Assembly (NCBI RefSeq): GCF_003351105.1 | Contig: NZ_NKRG01000009.1 | Span: 1-64,000 of the forward strand | DNA: 64,000 nucleotides | Direction: 5' to 3' | DNA from: Thermosipho africanus Ob7 | GTDB lineage: Bacteria; Thermotogota; Thermotogae; Thermotogales; Fervidobacteriaceae | In this document: in pieces, positions 18,060 through 27,071 of the stretch | Numbering within the stretch: position 1 is the first letter of the stretch | How the letters are laid out: each line of letters begins with the position of its first letter | Position numbers and translations under genes: made by a program | The notes under the pieces: generated by a model | Told to the model about the DNA's origin: nothing | What the model saw: the letters and a program-made list of their open reading frames with translations, nothing else | Database searches by the model: none

Positions 18060-18664
18060 TTGGCTCCCTCCTTTTTAAACCCTTTTACTATCCATATAAA
18101 TAGTGCGAGCATGAAGAAAGCACTTGGCGGCATAATCATTATTGTCCAGTTTACAAAGTTCTCTGGCATAACTTTATAGCCAAAAATGGTTCCAAAACCA
18201 AGAAGTTCTCTAAAGAATGCAATTGCCACCAGTACTATCATATAACCAAAACCGCTTGTAATACCATCCCAAAATGAGATAAGTGGAGGATTTGATTGAG
18301 CAAATGCTTCGGCACGTCCCATGATGATACAGTTTGTTATTATAAGCCCGACATATGGTCCGAGTGCTTTACTTACATCTGGAAGGTATGCCTTTAAGAT
18401 TATATCCACTATGATAACATAGAAAGATATTATTAATACCTGTGTAATCATTCTCACCTTAGATGGGATAAGATTTTTTAAAAGAGATACAGTAAGGTTT
18501 GAAAAACCTGTGACAAGCATTACGCCTATTGTCATGATAAATGTATTTTTTAAATTGTTAGTAACTGCAAGAGTCGAACAAATTCCAAGCACCAGTACAA
18601 AAACAGGATTTTCATACCAAGTATTTTTCAAAAATACTTCTTTAAATTTTCCCATACTACTCAC
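18056..18664 (-). CDS. nqrD: Nqr/Rnf membrane subunit D (RnfE homologue)
   Basis: 202-residue six-helix membrane subunit, inverted-topology partner of NqrE. Cluster Cys are in LGICSTLAV and ITNCIIMGRAEAFA, the second being a diagnostic family stretch. It overlaps its neighbours on both sides by a few bases, as expected for a co-translated complex. It contributes to sodium transport coupled to electron flow. Confidence 0.9.
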   Translation of the reverse strand: MSSMGKFKEVFLKNTWYENPVFVLVLGICSTLAVTNNLKNTFIMTIGVMLVTGFSNLTVSLLKNLIPSKVRMITQVLIISFYVIIVDIILKAYLPDVSKALGPYVGLIITNCIIMGRAEAFAQSNPPLISFWDGITSGFGYMIVLVAIAFFRELLGFGTIFGYKVMPENFVNWTIMIMPPSAFFMLALFIWIVKGFKKEGAK

Positions 18665-19259
18665 TCCTTAGAGCGTTTCTAATTTTTTCAAGTGAATCGT
18701 TGATGATGTTTATAAAAAATCTCGAGGTAAGTGTAGCTCCGGTTATAGCATCTACAGAAGAATTTTCTTTGTTAAAATCACTGGAAGCTCCAGAGACTTT
18801 GATTTTGATTTTATCTTTCACAAGTTCTCCTTTAAATTGTTGTTTAAACCAATCTTCTTCAATTCTTCCTCCAAGACCAGGTGTTTCATTTTGTGAAATT
18901 ATGTCTATTCCAACAATTCTATCTATACTTTCGTTAACTGAAATGACGCCGGTTATTGTTCCCCAAAGGCCGCTCCCAGAAAAAATATATGAATATATTT
19001 TTTCTCCATTTAGAGTGGTTGTATAAAATTTTAATCCTCCTATTTCTATTTGATCAATCTTAGAATTGAAAATTTTAATTGCATCCTTTTCGTCTTTGTA
19101 TTCAATTCCCATTGAGTTTAATATTGCACGTATTTTTGAAAAGTTTTGATTTTCAAGTATTTTGTCATAAGTCATTGAGTTTATGATTGAAAGGATCAAG
19201 ACGAACAAAAACGAAATAACAAAAGTAAATATTATAGTGTATATCTTATTTTCTTTCAT
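18657..19259 (-). CDS. nqrC: Nqr/Rnf subunit C (RnfG homologue), covalent-FMN protein
   Basis: 200 residues: one N-terminal membrane helix (8-28) and an FMN-binding domain outside. The flavinylation site is AITGATLTS with Thr 176, and QNETPGLGGRI precedes it as in other NqrC/RnfG proteins. FMN attachment needs an ApbE-type flavin transferase, which is not in this window. Start ATG 19259 overlaps the nqrB stop. Confidence 0.9.
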   Translation of the reverse strand: MKENKIYTIIFTFVISFLFVLILSIINSMTYDKILENQNFSKIRAILNSMGIEYKDEKDAIKIFNSKIDQIEIGGLKFYTTTLNGEKIYSYIFSGSGLWGTITGVISVNESIDRIVGIDIISQNETPGLGGRIEEDWFKQQFKGELVKDKIKIKVSGASSDFNKENSSVDAITGATLTSRFFINIINDSLEKIRNALRSE

Positions 19260-20146
19260 TTTTTCACCTTCTTTGTTACGTGATCCAAAAATGGTGCAAA
19301 GGTATTGCCTAAAAGTACTGCAAAGCTTGTTCCTTCTGCAAAGAGTGAAAATGTTCTGATAATCACAATTGAAACTCCAATAATTATTCCATATATAACT
19401 TGTGCCTTTGAATTTTTTGGGGCAGTGATTGGATCTGTTGCAATGAATACTGATACAAACAATAAGCTTCCAGATAGAAGTGCAAAAATAGTAGGTGGTG
19501 CAGAAGGAATAAATATGTCAAAAACAGCGGTTAAAATAAATGCACTTAAAATTGTAGAAACTATTATTTTCCAACTAGCAGTTTTTGTAAAAATTAAATA
19601 AATTGCGCCAATAATTATTAAAAATATTGCACTTTCACCAATAGATCCTGCTCTAAACCCTAAAAATAGATCTTTTAAACTTAATGTTTGTGATTCTTTT
19701 AAAAGTGCAAGTGGAGTTGCGGATGTTGTTACATCAAGACCAAACGAGCCAAATTTTGGGATCATCCAACCATTTGTCATATATGATGGAAAGGCAATAT
19801 AGACAAATAATCTTGCTGTGATTGCAGGATTAAAGATGTTTCTTCCAAATCCACCGTATGCCTCTTTTGCAAATACTATACCAAATATGATACCTATTGT
19901 TGCAATCCACCATGGTGTAAGTGGTGGCAGAGAAAGGGTATATAGCATACAGGTTACTAAGACTGCTTCTGAAACTTTTTTTCCTTTCTTTTTTTCAAAG
20001 ATATATTCAGAAAGAATTCCAAAGGTAAAAACAAATAAACTTAGCCAAATAAGTCTAACGCCATAGAAAAAAAGCGAGTAAATATATATTGGAATTAAAG
20101 CATATAAAACTTTTCGCATCATTGGCTGTTTTTGAAATAAAGCCAT
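19256..20146 (-). CDS. nqrB: Nqr/Rnf subunit B (RnfD homologue), covalent-FMN membrane protein
   Basis: 296-residue polytopic membrane subunit, first gene of the operon. The FMN attachment motif TTSATPLA has Thr 144, and EAYGGFGRNIFNPAITARLF is the family segment before it. It is shorter than NqrB (about 410) and RnfD (about 350), lacking N-terminal extension. In Nqr this subunit with NqrA forms the quinone site; no nqrA is present here and the neighbouring gene upstream is a ferritin-like protein, so the electron acceptor or donor must differ. The promoter is unclear and may lie upstream of the ferritin-like gene. Confidence 0.87.
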   Translation of the reverse strand: MALFQKQPMMRKVLYALIPIYIYSLFFYGVRLIWLSLFVFTFGILSEYIFEKKKGKKVSEAVLVTCMLYTLSLPPLTPWWIATIGIIFGIVFAKEAYGGFGRNIFNPAITARLFVYIAFPSYMTNGWMIPKFGSFGLDVTTSATPLALLKESQTLSLKDLFLGFRAGSIGESAIFLIIIGAIYLIFTKTASWKIIVSTILSAFILTAVFDIFIPSAPPTIFALLSGSLLFVSVFIATDPITAPKNSKAQVIYGIIIGVSIVIIRTFSLFAEGTSFAVLLGNTFAPFLDHVTKKVKK

Positions 20147-20178
20147 TTTCTATCACTCCTTGTACGTTTTTTCAAGAA

Positions 20179-20210
20179 GAAAAGTCCAGGTTTTAACCTG
20201 GACTTTTAAA
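20179..20210. terminator. Terminator between ferritin-like gene and nqrB
   Basis: AAAAGTCCAGGTT (20180-20192) pairs with AACCTGGACTTTT (20195-20207), flanked by A and T runs. It ends the ferritin-like transcript, but partial read-through into nqrB is plausible since no strong promoter is seen between them. Confidence 0.8.
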
Positions 20211-20224
20211 AGAATTTATAAGTC

Positions 20225-20701
20225 TTATATTTTGCTGCCCTCACTGTAAATATCAAATTCATCGTCTTCTCTTAATCTAAGAGTGAGTTTTTTCATGTGC
20301 TTTTTTTCTTCTTCAATAACTTTTTCAATTGCGCTATTGTCAGGAACAAGCATTTTAATATCGTTGTAGAATATTATAGAGTCTTTTTCAACCTCAATTG
20401 CAAGTTTAATCGCTTCTTTTACACTTGTTGGAATTTTTTCAATTGTAAGTTTTGGGAAAATTACATCTTCAGCAAATGCCTTTAAATAGCCAACTTCTTC
20501 TTCATTGAGGTTTAAGTTTTTTTCATCTTTAAAGCCTGATAGGATTTCTTCAAATATCCTTGCATGTTCTCTTTCTTCATTTGCAAGTTCAAGGAATAAA
20601 TCCTTTAGAGCCCCACTTGATACATTTGAAAGTTTTTCATAATAGGAATAGCCTGCACCTTCAATTTTTAATGCAACACCTAAAAGTTCATTGATTGTCA
20701 T
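20225..20701 (-). CDS. Ferritin-like (rubrerythrin-type) diiron protein
   Basis: 158-residue four-helix protein with the diiron ligand pattern: E in KIEGAGYSYYEKL, EEREH at about 42-46, E in IEVEKDSIIFYNDI, and EEEKKH near 131-136. It has the rubrerythrin helix domain without the C-terminal rubredoxin domain. Members reduce peroxide or handle iron and oxidative stress in anaerobes. A minus-strand promoter (TATAAT at 20741-20736) lies back-to-back with that of the flavodoxin gene, so the two units are divergent and may share control. Confidence 0.85.
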   Translation of the reverse strand: MTINELLGVALKIEGAGYSYYEKLSNVSSGALKDLFLELANEEREHARIFEEILSGFKDEKNLNLNEEEVGYLKAFAEDVIFPKLTIEKIPTSVKEAIKLAIEVEKDSIIFYNDIKMLVPDNSAIEKVIEEEKKHMKKLTLRLREDDEFDIYSEGSKI

Positions 20702-20779
20702 AATATCCCCTCCTTGAGTCTACTCTACAGTATATATTATACAACTTTTTTTCAAAAATAAAAATGCTGTTAAATATGT

Positions 20780-20804
20780 TATAATTATTTTAGGGGTAGA
20801 TTAA
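20780..20804 (+). promoter_or_regulatory. Promoter of the ten-gene 20805-30525 unit
   Basis: TATAAT at 20780-20785 with a plausible start near 20792, giving a leader of only about 13 bases containing AGGGG. The -35 region is weak (GCTGTT area), so an activator is possible. Confidence 0.5.
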
Positions 20805-21614
20805 ATGGTTAAAATAGCTTATTTTTCGGGAACAGGAAATACTGAATTTGTTGCAAAAAAGTTGGCAGAAAAATTAAAAAGTAACAATAAAACTGTGGAA
20901 TTAGAAGAAATTGTATTAAAGAATTTAAAGGTTATTTCTTTAAAAAATATAAATTTATTAATTTTACTCTCTCCTGTTCACTCTTTTGATCTTCCTTGGC
21001 CTGTATATAGTTGGGTTAAAAAAATTAATGATTGTTTAGGGCTTAATACCGCTATAGTCTTAGTTTCTGCAGGTGGCTTTATTCCTGAAAATAGTGCTGC
21101 TCATTTAAAATTGAAACATCTTCTATTAAAAAAAGGTTGTAATATTTTATATGAAGATATGGTAACGATGCCGTTAAATTGTTTCTCAGGAATGAAAGAG
21201 CAAGAGATAAAAGAAATTTTGCGAAATTTACCTAATAAAATTGATGATATTGTTGACAATTTACTAAAAGGAAAAAGAAAAGTTTTAAAACCTACATTTA
21301 AGGGACTAATTTTATCTAAATTTTCAATATTTGAAAAATTTTTTTCAAAGATTTTTGCAAAAGGCTATAAAGTTAATGATAATTGCAATCTATGTGGTTT
21401 TTGTATTAAAAATTGCCCGACAAATAATATTTCAATAAAAAACGGTAAGGTACATTTTGGTTTTAATTGTGCGCTTTGTTTGAAGTGCATATATGATTGC
21501 CCTCAAGGAGCAATCATTCAAAGAATGTTTCCATTTATGATTATTAAAGATGGATACAAACTTGAAAATTATTTAAATAAGTTTGGAGGAGATTTAAATG
21601 GCAAAGAAGATTAA
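20805..21614 (+). CDS. EFR1-family flavodoxin/ferredoxin fusion protein
   Basis: 269-residue electron carrier: an N-terminal flavodoxin fold (YFSGTGNTEFVAKKL, the phosphate-binding loop) and a C-terminal 2x[4Fe-4S] ferredoxin with CNLCGFCIKNCP and CALCLKCIYDCP near residues 195-230. It is cytoplasmic and moves single electrons between flavin and clusters. As the first gene of the run that includes a Rieske oxygenase and two flavoprotein desaturases, it is a natural candidate for their reductase or electron carrier. The MsrBA start overlaps its end by 17 bases. Confidence 0.88.
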   Translation: MVKIAYFSGTGNTEFVAKKLAEKLKSNNKTVELEEIVLKNLKVISLKNINLLILLSPVHSFDLPWPVYSWVKKINDCLGLNTAIVLVSAGGFIPENSAAHLKLKHLLLKKGCNILYEDMVTMPLNCFSGMKEQEIKEILRNLPNKIDDIVDNLLKGKRKVLKPTFKGLILSKFSIFEKFFSKIFAKGYKVNDNCNLCGFCIKNCPTNNISIKNGKVHFGFNCALCLKCIYDCPQGAIIQRMFPFMIIKDGYKLENYLNKFGGDLNGKED

Positions 21615-22476
21615 TAAAAATCTTAGCGAATTTGAAAAATTTGTTTTGTTTGAAAAAGGTACGGAAAGACCTTTTAGTGGAAAATTTGAAGATCACTTTG
21701 AAAAGGGAATATACGTTTGTAAAAATTGTGGAATTCCCCTTTACAATTCATCTTCAAAATTTAATTCAGGGTGTGGGTGGCCTGCATTTGACGATGAAAT
21801 ACCTGGTGCGATAAAAAAGCAAGTGGATAGAGATGGAATTAGAGAAGAGATAGTGTGTTCATATTGTGGAGCACATTTAGGCCACGTTTTTTATGGAGAA
21901 GGTTTTACTGAGAAAAATGTAAGACATTGTGTTAATTCAGTATCACTTGATTTTGTACCGGAAGGGGAAAAGCCGTTAATAGATAGAATATTTTTTGCAG
22001 GTGGATGTTTTTGGGGAGTAGAATATTTATTTAGGAAACTTGAGGGAGTTGTTGATACAAGGGTAGGTTACATGGGTGGAAGAAGAAAAAATCCTACATA
22101 CGAACAAGTTTGTACAGGTGTAACAGGTCATCTTGAAACGGTAGAAGTAATTTTTGACCCAAAAAAGTTAGATGAAGAGACTTTGATAAAGTATTTTTTT
22201 GAAATACATGATTTTACACAAGAAAATGGTCAAGGTCCAGATATTGGGGAGCAGTATAAAAGTGCTATTTTTTATACAAATGATCTTCAAAAAAAGATTT
22301 CTGAAAAATTGATAAAAGCATTAACGAAAAAGTATGATGTTGTAACACAACTTAAAAAGGCAAGTGATTTTTGGGTAGCAGAAGATTATCATCAGCAATA
22401 TTACGAAAAGACAGGAAAAACTCCTTATTGTCACGTAAGATTTAAGTTATTAAAAACATGGGATGGAATAATTTGA
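21598..22476 (+). CDS. msrBA: Bifunctional methionine sulfoxide reductase MsrB-MsrA
   Basis: 292-residue fusion that repairs both diastereomers of methionine sulfoxide. Residues 1-125 are MsrB with structural-zinc CxxC pairs (CKNCG, CSYCG) and the catalytic Cys in RHCVNSVSLDF. Residues 130-292 are MsrA with the nucleophile in GGCFWGVEYLF and later GYMGG and EVIFDP. The domain order B then A is the reverse of the MsrA-MsrB order in many bacteria. The ATG follows GGAGGAG. No signal peptide, so cytoplasmic. Confidence 0.93.
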   Translation: MAKKINKNLSEFEKFVLFEKGTERPFSGKFEDHFEKGIYVCKNCGIPLYNSSSKFNSGCGWPAFDDEIPGAIKKQVDRDGIREEIVCSYCGAHLGHVFYGEGFTEKNVRHCVNSVSLDFVPEGEKPLIDRIFFAGGCFWGVEYLFRKLEGVVDTRVGYMGGRRKNPTYEQVCTGVTGHLETVEVIFDPKKLDEETLIKYFFEIHDFTQENGQGPDIGEQYKSAIFYTNDLQKKISEKLIKALTKKYDVVTQLKKASDFWVAEDYHQQYYEKTGKTPYCHVRFKLLKTWDGII

Positions 22477-22491
22477 ACTTGGAGGTAAAAT

Positions 22492-23550
22492 ATGCTTTTT
22501 TACATAGCCTTTTTGATTATCTCTTTATATTTTCTTTTAAATAAGAATAATGCTTTGCTTAAAAGTAATAAAAAGATTGGTTCTAATTACAAAATCTCTG
22601 TAATCATTCCTGCTAGAAATGAAGAAAAAAATATTGAAAAGATTTTAAATAGCGTTAGAAATCAGACATTAAAGGTACATGAAATTATAGTTGTAGATGA
22701 TGCATCAGAAGATAATACAGCAAAGGTTGCAGAAAAATTCCAAGAGGTTAAATTGATACAACTTGAAGATTCTCCAAAGCAAGGTTGGAATGGAAAATCA
22801 TGGGCTATATGGAATGGATATATTAATTCATCAGGTGAATTGCTTTTATTTGTTGACGCTGATGTTGAACTTGAAAGAGAAGCTATTGAAACTTTAGTTG
22901 AAAAGTTTATCAAATACAAAGGACTTATTTCTGTATGGCCTTATCAAAGATTTGAGAAATTCCATGAACACTTTACTTTAGTTTTCAATCTTGTGATTAT
23001 TTATTTGAGTAATCTTATTGGTACTTTTTCAAGAAAACCAAAAGGAGCATTTGGACCAGTAATTTTAACAAGTAGAAAAGATTATGAATTTGTTGGAGGA
23101 CATAAGGCAATAAGAGATAGTGTTTTAGATGATATAAAGCTTGGAAAACTTTATTCAAAGAGTAATATAAATGTGAAAAATTTTCTTGGAGGAAGATACA
23201 TAAAATTTAGAATGTATCCACAAAATCTTAGGCAACTTTATGAAGGATTTAGTAAAAATATGGCGTCTGGTTCAATTAGTGGAGGTTTTTTTAATTTAAT
23301 AATAGCGATTTTATGGACCTTTGGAATTTTTAGTGCGCTTTTTACATTTGATAGATATTTTGTCTACAGGTATTTCTCTGTTGTTGTTTTTTTGTATTTG
23401 CTTTCAAAGAACTTAGGTGATTATAAATGGTATGATTACATCTTTTTTCCTATACATCTTTTGTTTTTTGCTGTTACTTTTTTTAACTCTCTATATAGAA
23501 AGCTTTTTTTACATAGTGTTGTTTGGAAAGGAAGAAAGATAAATGTTTGA
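22492..23550 (+). CDS. Membrane glycosyltransferase, GT2 family (CrtQ/CruC-like)
   Basis: 352-residue enzyme: one N-terminal membrane helix (1-18), a GT-A domain with ISVIIPARNEEKNIEKIL, VDDASEDNT and the DxD motif FVDADVE near residue 122, a QxxRW-like region (YPQNLRQLYEGFSKN) and three C-terminal membrane helices. The layout matches glycosyltransferases that add sugar to lipid carriers or carotenoid acids such as CrtQ. Acceptor unknown. It starts 15 bases after msrBA and its stop overlaps the PlsY-like gene by eight bases. Confidence 0.8.
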   Translation: MLFYIAFLIISLYFLLNKNNALLKSNKKIGSNYKISVIIPARNEEKNIEKILNSVRNQTLKVHEIIVVDDASEDNTAKVAEKFQEVKLIQLEDSPKQGWNGKSWAIWNGYINSSGELLLFVDADVELEREAIETLVEKFIKYKGLISVWPYQRFEKFHEHFTLVFNLVIIYLSNLIGTFSRKPKGAFGPVILTSRKDYEFVGGHKAIRDSVLDDIKLGKLYSKSNINVKNFLGGRYIKFRMYPQNLRQLYEGFSKNMASGSISGGFFNLIIAILWTFGIFSALFTFDRYFVYRYFSVVVFLYLLSKNLGDYKWYDYIFFPIHLLFFAVTFFNSLYRKLFLHSVVWKGRKINV

Positions 23551-24133
23551 ATTTTTTATTGTCATTTTACAATTTTTATCAGGTTCAATGATGTATTCTT
23601 ATCTTTTGGGGAAAATTTGTGGTGTTGACATTAGAGTTTTAGGTGACGGAAATCCAGGCGTTTCAAATTTATGGAAAATGAAAGGATGGAAATTTGGACT
23701 CATTGGACTTTTTTTAGATTTTTCAAAAGGTTTTTTCCCTGTTATTTTATTTAAAGATCATTTAAATTACTGGGTTTATATTATTGCTTTATCTTTTTCT
23801 GTTTTAGGGCATGCATTTAGTCCATTTTTAAACTTTAAAGGTGGTAAAGCAATAACTACTAGTTTTGGTGTTTGGACTGCTGCAACTATTTGGAAAGCAC
23901 CAATTATAATGGGGAGCGTATTAGTTATTTTAAAGACCATTTTTAAAAATAAAAAGTCTTCTGATTTTGACTTTTTGATTTTTTTGTTTGGATTTTTATC
24001 TTTAATTCCTTATATTATGTATGAAAAGAGTTTGTATTTATATTATTTGTATTTTTTTAATTTTTTTGTTGTTATTTTAAAGCATAGAAAGGAGATAAAA
24101 AATATTTGGAGGGATTTACTTGGAAGAATATAG
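23543..24133 (+). CDS. PlsY-like glycerol-3-phosphate acyltransferase family protein
   Basis: 196-residue membrane protein resembling PlsY, which acylates glycerol-3-phosphate from acyl-phosphate. Motif 1 appears as LGDGNPGVSNLWKMKGW (usual form GSGNPGATN) and motif 2 as LGHAFSPFLNFKGGKAITT (usual GHxFPxFLxFKGGKGVAT). The changed Ser to Asp in the first motif and the tail of three hydrophobic segments mark it as a divergent paralogue, not necessarily the housekeeping enzyme. Within this operon it may acylate the pathway product. Overlaps genes on both sides. Confidence 0.75.
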   Translation: MFEFFIVILQFLSGSMMYSYLLGKICGVDIRVLGDGNPGVSNLWKMKGWKFGLIGLFLDFSKGFFPVILFKDHLNYWVYIIALSFSVLGHAFSPFLNFKGGKAITTSFGVWTAATIWKAPIIMGSVLVILKTIFKNKKSSDFDFLIFLFGFLSLIPYIMYEKSLYLYYLYFFNFFVVILKHRKEIKNIWRDLLGRI

Positions 24134-24563
24134 AATAAGAGATTTAGAACATCTAAAGCAATTATGGGAAAAAACTTACAATACTGATGGGAAACCTGAT
24201 TGGTCACATCTTTTACCTTATTATGATGACAATATTCATTTTAGAGATTCAATTCAGGAAATATATGGATTGAAAGATTTTAGTGAGATGGTAAAGAGGT
24301 TAACAAAGCGTTCCAAAAAACTTGAAATGAAAATAGTAAATGCTGTTCAAAATGGCAATATTATGTTTCTAGAATGGGAAATGACTATACTTTTTAAAAA
24401 AACAAAAACATCGGTAGTCTACGGTGCAAGTAGGGTAAAGTTAAACGATACAGGAAAGATAATTGATCAAAGAGATTATTATGATCTTTGGGGAGATATA
24501 TTTGATAATATACCATTTCTTGGAAAATTATATCGAAAATTTATGAGGAAGGTGTTTGGATAG
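24120..24563 (+). CDS. NTF2/SnoaL-like fold protein
   Basis: 147-residue protein, started by TTG 24120 with GGAGGGA at 24108-24114. The pattern WEKTYNTDGKPDWSHLLPYYDDNIHFRDSIQEIYG and NGNIMFLEWEMTILFK is that of nuclear-transport-factor-2/SnoaL-like domains, small alpha+beta cones that act as cyclases, isomerases or binding proteins for hydrophobic ligands. No catalytic residues can be named. It ends immediately before the SDR start, with no gap. Confidence 0.7.
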   Translation: MEEYRIRDLEHLKQLWEKTYNTDGKPDWSHLLPYYDDNIHFRDSIQEIYGLKDFSEMVKRLTKRSKKLEMKIVNAVQNGNIMFLEWEMTILFKKTKTSVVYGASRVKLNDTGKIIDQRDYYDLWGDIFDNIPFLGKLYRKFMRKVFG

Positions 24564-25559
24564 ATGAATAAAATAAGGCAGTATTGGAAAGAGTACAAGT
24601 GGTCCAATGTTTTTCAAATGATTAGGAATATGAAACAAGAGGTTAAAAAATGCGAAAAAAGAGCCGATGGTAAATTTGTAGTAATTACAGGTGCAACTTC
24701 TGGAATAGGTTATCATGCTGCTATGAAATTTGCTTCAATGGGGGCAAATTTGTTAACAATTAATAGAAACAAAGAAAAATCAGAAAGATTAAAAGAAGAA
24801 ATTTTAAATAAATATCCTGTAGAATTTGATTATTATATATCAGATTTGAGCATTTTGGAGGATATTTACAGAGTTGGAGAATTTTTAAACAAATTGGATA
24901 AGGATATTGATATTTTGATACACAATGCTGGTGTTTACAATACAAAGAAAAGGATAACAAAAGATGGTTTTGAAGAAACTTTTGTGGTCCATTTTATTGC
25001 ACCGTTTATAATAAATAACATGCTTTTGGAAAAATTTAATAGGCAAGGAAAAGGAAGAATAATTTTTGTAAGTTCAGAGGGTTATAGATTTGCTGTTTGG
25101 GGTCCGAACCTTGATGATTTGATGTTTAAAAGGACAAAATATTCTGGTTTGAAGGCATATGGTTCTGCAAAAATATGTCAGATTTTAACCATGCATATTT
25201 ATGCAAAGTTGTTGAAAGGCCCTACCATAATAGCGATGCATCCAGGTATGGTGAGGAGTAACACTGGGCGTGACAACGGAAAGTTATATAAAATTTTTAA
25301 GAAAACTTTAGATAAGCTTTCCGATTCGCCTGAAATTTCAGCTGAGGCTTTATATTATCTTGGAGTTTCTGAAGAGCTTGAGAATGTTACTGATAAATTT
25401 TATCATCTTACAGTTGAGGAGGAATTAACTCCTCCCGCAAGGGATATGGAAGTTGCTGTAGAATTATGGAAAAAAACTTTGGAATTAGTAAAATTTTGCG
25501 AGGTGGTAACATGCAAGAACGAGAAGTTATTGTTGTTGGAGGAGGAATTTCAGGTTTAA
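24564..25559 (+). CDS. Short-chain dehydrogenase/reductase (retinol-dehydrogenase-like)
   Basis: 331-residue NAD(P)-dependent SDR. The nucleotide motif is TGATSGIG at about residues 39-46, with NAG in [11 protein letters not shown], the catalytic Ser in FVSSEGYRF and YGSAK as the YxxxK pair. The sequence style around [12 protein letters not shown] is that of the retinol dehydrogenase/protochlorophyllide reductase branch, which acts on hydrophobic alcohols or aldehydes. It overlaps the first CrtI-like gene by 49 bases, strong evidence for co-translation. Confidence 0.83.
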   Translation: MNKIRQYWKEYKWSNVFQMIRNMKQEVKKCEKRADGKFVVITGATSGIGYHAAMKFASMGANLLTINRNKEKSERLKEEILNKYPVEFDYYISDLSILEDIYRVGEFLNKLDKDIDILIHNAGVYNTKKRITKDGFEETFVVHFIAPFIINNMLLEKFNRQGKGRIIFVSSEGYRFAVWGPNLDDLMFKRTKYSGLKAYGSAKICQILTMHIYAKLLKGPTIIAMHPGMVRSNTGRDNGKLYKIFKKTLDKLSDSPEISAEALYYLGVSEELENVTDKFYHLTVEEELTPPARDMEVAVELWKKTLELVKFCEVVTCKNEKLLLLEEEFQV

Positions 25560-27067
25560 CTTCTGCAGTGTATCTTGCAAAAGCTGGAAAAGACGTCTTA
25601 CTTATAGAGAAAAATGAGAAATGTGGAGGTTTATTTAACTCTTTTGAAAGAGAAGGTTTTAGATTTGATGGTGGAGCAAAAGCAGTTGTTAATTCTGGGC
25701 TTATAAAACCTATGATAGAGGAGCTAGGTATTGATTTAAAATTTTTAAAAAATCCTATAACTTTGAGAGTTGAAGACAGACAAGTGATTGTTAATGATGA
25801 AGAGAGCATTAACGAATATTCAAATATATTAAAAGAACTTTATCCTCAAAGTTCGATTTACGTGGACAATATAATAAATGAAATAAAAAAGATTATATCT
25901 TACATGAAAATTTTATATGGTGTTGATAATCCACTTTTTAAGAAAGAAAATGTATTTTTGAAAATTCCTGGATTTTTGATATATATCTTTAAATTTTTAA
26001 ATACAATTTTTAAGATAAATGCCCTTCAAATGCCGTATGAAGATTTATTAAATAAATTATCAAAAGATCAATCATTAAATGATATAATTGGACAACACTT
26101 TTTTAAAAACACACCTGCATTTTTTGCATTAAGTTATTTTGCGCTTTTTAACGATTATTTATATCCTGAAGGAGGAATGGGGAATTTAAGTTGTAAAATA
26201 GCTCAGAAAATTTTAGAGCTTAATGGAGAAATTAAATACAATACAAAGATTGTAAAGATTATACCTGATATGAATCTAATTGTTGATGAAGAAGGTAATG
26301 TGTACAAATACAAGTATTTGGTATGGGCAGGAGATTTGAAGTATTTTTATAAAAACATAGAGGGCAACGATAATAAAATCAGAAAGTTAAAAGAAAAAAT
26401 TCTAAATTCAAAAGGAGCAGAGTCAGTATATAATGTATATCTGGCCGTTGACAAATCTCCTTTAGAATTTTCAAAAATTGCCTCGGGCCATATTTTTTAT
26501 ACTCCTGAAAGAAAAGGGCTTGGAATTTTAAGAAATACGTCTGAAATATTAAATAATTGGGATAATCTTAGCAAAGAAGAGAAAATTAATTGGATTGAAA
26601 AATATTGTAGATATAATACCTTTGAAATTTCAATACCATCTCTCAGAGACAAAACAGCATCGCCTGAAAGTAAAACGGGTATAAATGTAAGCTTCCTTTT
26701 TGATTATGAGATTACTAAGAAAATATCTGAGGAAGGTTGGTATGAAGAGTTTAAAGAAAAAGTTGAGGATATCGTTTTAGAAATTTTAGAAAAACTTTAT
26801 GGAGATTTGAGAAATAATCTCATATTTAAATTTTCAGCAACTCCTTTAACTTTTGAAAAATATGCACTTACTTCTGAAGGATCAATTGTAGGTTGGTCTT
26901 TTGAAAATGAAATTCCCGTGGAAAATAAGATTATAAATCTTTCAAGATCGGTAAAAACACCTTTTAAAAATATTTTTACAGTAGGAAAGTGGGTAATTAG
27001 TCCTGCCGGTGGTCCTACTGCTATAATGACTGGAAGAATTGTTGCAAAAATAATAAGTAAAAGGTGA
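25511..27067 (+). CDS. CrtI/phytoene-desaturase-like FAD oxidoreductase 1
   Basis: 518-residue flavoprotein of the phytoene desaturase/carotenoid isomerase superfamily. The FAD motif is [35 protein letters not shown] at the N-terminus and the family C-terminal segment is [27 protein letters not shown]. The frame extends to 25466, but ATG 25511 with AGGTGG gives the normal start. Related enzymes desaturate, isomerise or saturate polyprenoid chains. It is followed after four bases by a paralogue of similar length, clearly a tandem duplication. No phytoene synthase is in the window, so the substrate is open. Confidence 0.8.
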
Positions 27068-27071
27068 TAAA

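Noticed and set aside
16352-20146. Calling the membrane operon Rnf
   Set aside because: RnfB and RnfC are absent and the electron-input subunit is plainly NqrF-like with 2Fe-2S, FAD and NAD domains.
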